This document shows, one piece after another, positions 4,908 through 6,249 of a stretch of DNA of 6,249 nt; position 1 is the stretch's first letter; each line of letters starts with the position of its first letter. This DNA comes from Stutzerimonas stutzeri (lineage in GTDB: Bacteria > Pseudomonadota > Gammaproteobacteria > Pseudomonadales > Pseudomonadaceae). The position numbers were made by a program, and so were the translations under genes. Location of the stretch: NCBI GenBank assembly GCA_002387205.1, contig DGLA01000006.1:1-6249 (forward strand), read 5' to 3'. The notes under the pieces were generated by a model. That model saw nothing but the letters and a program-made list of their open reading frames with translations. It did not search any database and was not told the DNA's origin.

Positions 4908-5372
4908 ATGATCGCCTTGCCCATCGATGAAGCCCTGCCGGCGCTGCGCCAGGCCCTGCTAACCCGTGATGAAGCGGTGCTCGAAGCGCCGCCTGGCGCC
5001 GGCAAGACCACCCGCGTCCCGCTGGCGCTGCTAGATGAGCCGTGGCTGGACGGACAGACGATCCTGATGCTCGAACCGCGGCGTCTTGCGGCGCGTGCGG
5101 CGGCCGAACGCCTGGCCAGCGAGCTGGGCGAAAAGGTCGGTCAAACCGTTGGCTATCGCATCCGCCTGGAGAGCAGGGTCGGACCGAACACCCGTGTCGA
5201 GGTGGTCACCGAAGGCATTCTTGCGCGCCGCTTGCAGGATGATCCGACGCTTGAAGGTGTCGGGCTGGTGATCTTCGATGAATTCCACGTTTTGCTAAAT
5301 GCGCAGGAAGTCGCATTGTCTTGTCAGAAAAGCCAGCCACGTCTCGCCTCAGGCTTTGGTAGCTGCCAGTAG
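4908..5372 (+). pseudogene. hrpB: hrpB, ATP-dependent helicase gene cut off after motif II
   Basis: HrpB is a DExH-box RNA helicase-like protein usually over 800 residues long. Here only the first 127 residues are HrpB: MIALPIDEALPALRQAL, Walker A APPGAGKT (27-34), motif Ia LEPRRLAA (55-62), motif Ib VVTEGIL (99-105) and motif II DEFH (124-127). The family continues with ERSLDADL, but from 5289 the frame reads VLLNAQEVALSC and stops at 5370-5372, adding 27 unrelated residues. The product of 154 residues lacks motifs III-VI and the rest of the protein, so it cannot be a working helicase. The ATG at 4908 follows GGAG by five bases and matches the family start. The break coincides with a change to more AT-rich DNA, so an insertion is the likely cause; the rest of hrpB may lie beyond the right edge. 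Confidence 0.88.
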
Positions 5373-5400
5373 GTGGAGTCGGGTAGGTGCTATTGCGCAC
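5290..5400 (-). pseudogene. Stub of the gene after the antitoxin, possibly a truncated AbiEii-type toxin
   Basis: A GTG at 5400 overlaps the antitoxin stop by one base (TAGTG), the arrangement expected for a co-translated toxin. It reads about 37 residues (MRNSTYPTPPTGSYQSL... to ...LPAHLAK) and then passes the junction into antisense hrpB, ending at 5206 as a 64-residue chimera. An AbiEii nucleotidyltransferase needs roughly 200-300 residues. No part of its catalytic core is present, and I do not recognise these 37 residues as an AbiEii N-terminus. Position is the only support, so it could equally be non-coding. Confidence 0.3.
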
Positions 5401-5999
5401 TACTCAATCTCCTTGGCAGCAAAGCGCAATGCCGACCGCATCCACTCCGGCATCTTGCAGGCCCGGAGCTTCATCAGCTCTTCGCCGCTCAGCGCACTAA
5501 CAATCTTGGAAACCACATTAGCGGACAGCCCTTCTTTCCCGATGTAGTAGAGAGCAGTAAGCGCCACACCTACCGTCGTGCCGGCGTGCTGCAAGCGGTC
5601 CTTGGATACGTGGCGGAGGCGAACCACCGCATTGCCAACCTTGATCTCGCGAGTAGATCCGCTGGTGTAAAAGGTCGGCAACACCTGCATCTGTGTGCTG
5701 AGGCCCAACCTCCGAACAGCCTCCGCGCCGTGTATCTGGATCGTCTCGCCGTTCGCCTTCGTGATGACCTCCACGACAGCCAGCGGACTCGGGCGCACCA
5801 CCCTGCCGGTGTACTTGCTCATTTTGGGGCGCATGTAGACACCGCGAGCGACTCGCTCCAGCGTGCCTGATTGCACCAGCCTAGAAAGCGCTTTATTAAT
5901 CGACGCACGGGAACCGACCTGCGCGAACACCGCGCCGGCAAATGGCCTCCCCTTTGGCATGTGCTTGACTCGATTTAAAATAGCTTGCGCGACGGACAT
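5400..5999 (-). CDS. DUF6088 / AbiEi-type antitoxin-like protein
   Basis: A 199-residue cytoplasmic protein of the AbiEi-like (DUF6088) family, which forms the antitoxin of type IV toxin-antitoxin or abortive-infection pairs. These proteins repress their own operon through an N-terminal winged helix and oppose an AbiEii nucleotidyltransferase toxin. The family signature is the N-terminal block PKGRPFAGAVF, GSRASINKALSRLVQSGTLERVARGVYMRPK (about residues 15-59). Then come SPLAVVEVITKANGETIQIHGAEAVRRLGLSTQ and a beta-rich stretch with TFYTSGSTREIKVGN. The start is ATG 5999 with a weak GGGG six bases upstream. An inverted repeat directly upstream is a likely operator. The expected toxin partner is missing or reduced to a stub at the hrpB junction. 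The gene is less GC-rich than its left-hand neighbours, consistent with horizontal transfer. Confidence 0.75.
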   Translation of the reverse strand: MSVAQAILNRVKHMPKGRPFAGAVFAQVGSRASINKALSRLVQSGTLERVARGVYMRPKMSKYTGRVVRPSPLAVVEVITKANGETIQIHGAEAVRRLGLSTQMQVLPTFYTSGSTREIKVGNAVVRLRHVSKDRLQHAGTTVGVALTALYYIGKEGLSANVVSKIVSALSGEELMKLRACKMPEWMRSALRFAAKEIE

Positions 6000-6013
6000 A
6001 TGAGCCCCAAAAA

Positions 6014-6037
6014 GTCAGAATCCACATATTTTCTGAC
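6014..6037. promoter_or_regulatory. Inverted repeat upstream of the antitoxin, candidate operator
   Basis: GTCAGAA (6014-6020) and TTCTGAC (6031-6037) form a perfect 7-bp dyad with a 10-bp AT-rich centre, 15 bases upstream of the antitoxin ATG. AbiEi antitoxins are known to bind inverted repeats in front of their genes. The centre includes AATATG on the minus strand, which could be a -10 region, so binding would block transcription. The role is inferred from position. Confidence 0.5.
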
Positions 6038-6115
6038 GCCCACAAAAACTATAAGCCCTGCCAAAAACAGGACCTCCAGGCCAGCCACTGGGGACAGAGG
6101 GACAGCAAGATCAAC

Positions 6116-6163
6116 ACTCACTGTGCGGCCACGGAACCGGCCCCTCACACAGCCTCGCTGAGT
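6116..6163 (-). other. Long imperfect hairpin after the right-edge gene
   Basis: Three paired blocks nest around an eight-base loop (6131-6138): ACTCA/TGAGT (6116-6120 with 6159-6163), CTGTG/CACAG (6121-6125 with 6148-6152) and GGCC/GGCC (6127-6130 with 6139-6142), with unpaired bulges between them. It begins three bases past the stop codon of the partial minus-strand gene. It could be a transcript end structure, but no U-run follows on the minus strand, so it is not a standard intrinsic terminator. Confidence 0.35.
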
Positions 6164-6165
6164 AA

Positions 6166-6249
6166 TCAGTCAGGTTCGACTAGAGCTCTCAACTCCTCAC
6201 CAACCTTCTCCAGGAGCTGCTCAAAACTTTCAGGAGCTTCGGATCCAAG
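6166..6249 (-). CDS. C-terminal tail of an unidentified protein (partial)
   Basis: An open minus-strand frame enters from the right edge and ends at TGA 6168-6166, giving 27 residues: a start of LGSEAPESFEQLL, then EKVGEELRALVEPD. The stretch is acidic and amphipathic, like a C-terminal helix, and is followed by a non-coding gap and hairpin, as expected for a gene end. It is too short to name. By context it is another cargo or mobility gene of the inserted DNA, in the same direction as the antitoxin. A chance open frame of this length is possible. Confidence 0.4.
   Translation of the reverse strand, partial: LGSEAPESFEQLLEKVGEELRALVEPD

Larger units (their letters stand above)
5289..6249. 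mobile_element. End of a mobile element or genomic island inserted in hrpB
   Basis: The left boundary is fixed to a base or two by the loss of HrpB homology after codon 127 (5286-5288). From there the DNA is visibly less GC-rich and encodes a defence/toxin-antitoxin type gene typical of islands. A short hairpin, ATGCG (5299-5303) with CGCAT (5312-5316), lies 10 bases inside the junction. No transposase, integrase or recognised terminal repeat (Tn3, Tn7, Tn5053/Tn402 or Mu type) is visible, and the other end is outside the window, so the element type and any target duplication are unknown. Confidence 0.6.

Noticed and set aside
5289..5330. Terminal repeat of a known transposon at the hrpB junction
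   Set aside because: The sequence GTTTTGCTAAATGCGC does not match the Tn3, Tn7, Tn5053/Tn402 or Mu ends that I know, and the opposite end is not available for comparison.
5373..5870. A 165-residue plus-strand frame opposite the antitoxin
   Set aside because: The minus-strand product matches the AbiEi/DUF6088 pattern throughout, while this frame shows no domain.
6091..6105. GGGACAGA/GGGACAG tandem copy as a possible repeat array
   Set aside because: There are only two short imperfect units, with no further copies nearby.

Overview
The window comes from a GC-rich gammaproteobacterium, most likely a Pseudomonas of the Stutzerimonas (P. stutzeri) type. The evidence is gene content: rluE, a small DUF2788 membrane protein, an Lrp/AsnC regulator, fieF, hrpB, and a Pseudomonas-type CGTLFYP lipoprotein. 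A widespread pseudomonad inverted-repeat element is also present. No tRNA, rRNA or CRISPR array was seen.

Layout, left to right. At 1-94 (minus) is the start of an exported protein, probably the urea-binding protein UrtA. Its 325-base upstream region carries a textbook sigma-54 promoter and an NtrC-type site, so the gene looks nitrogen-regulated. Then come rluE (plus, 420-1049), converging on the DUF2788 gene (minus, 1075-1293), a single-domain globin (minus, 1469-1861) and an Lrp/AsnC-family regulator (minus, 2011-2490). Two TTGCGCAA palindromes 31 bp apart lie just upstream of the regulator.

From 2491 to 3411 there is no ordinary gene. This stretch holds the regulator's upstream region, a structured segment with a five-codon ORF ending in a strong terminator (2756-2784), and a roughly 390-bp inverted-repeat element (2949-3340). 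The hairpins of that element are conserved in shape but not in sequence.

Next is a two-gene minus-strand operon, an outer-membrane lipoprotein (4323-4739) followed by the cation-efflux protein FieF (3412-4323), joined by a TGATG overlap. hrpB starts divergently at 4908 with its own TATAAT box. It is cut off after helicase motif II (DEFH, ending at 5288), where clearly different, more AT-rich DNA begins.

This incoming DNA (5289 to the window end) encodes on the minus strand a DUF6088/AbiEi-type antitoxin (5400-5999) with an inverted-repeat operator. Next to it is a GTG-started stub where the partner toxin should be, running out at the hrpB junction. The C-terminal tail of another, unidentified protein reaches the window edge. 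I infer a mobile element or genomic island inserted in hrpB, with only one end in view. The most notable signals are this junction with an apparently toxin-less antitoxin, the NtrC/sigma-54 control region, the structured repeat, and the orphan leader-like segment beside the Lrp gene.
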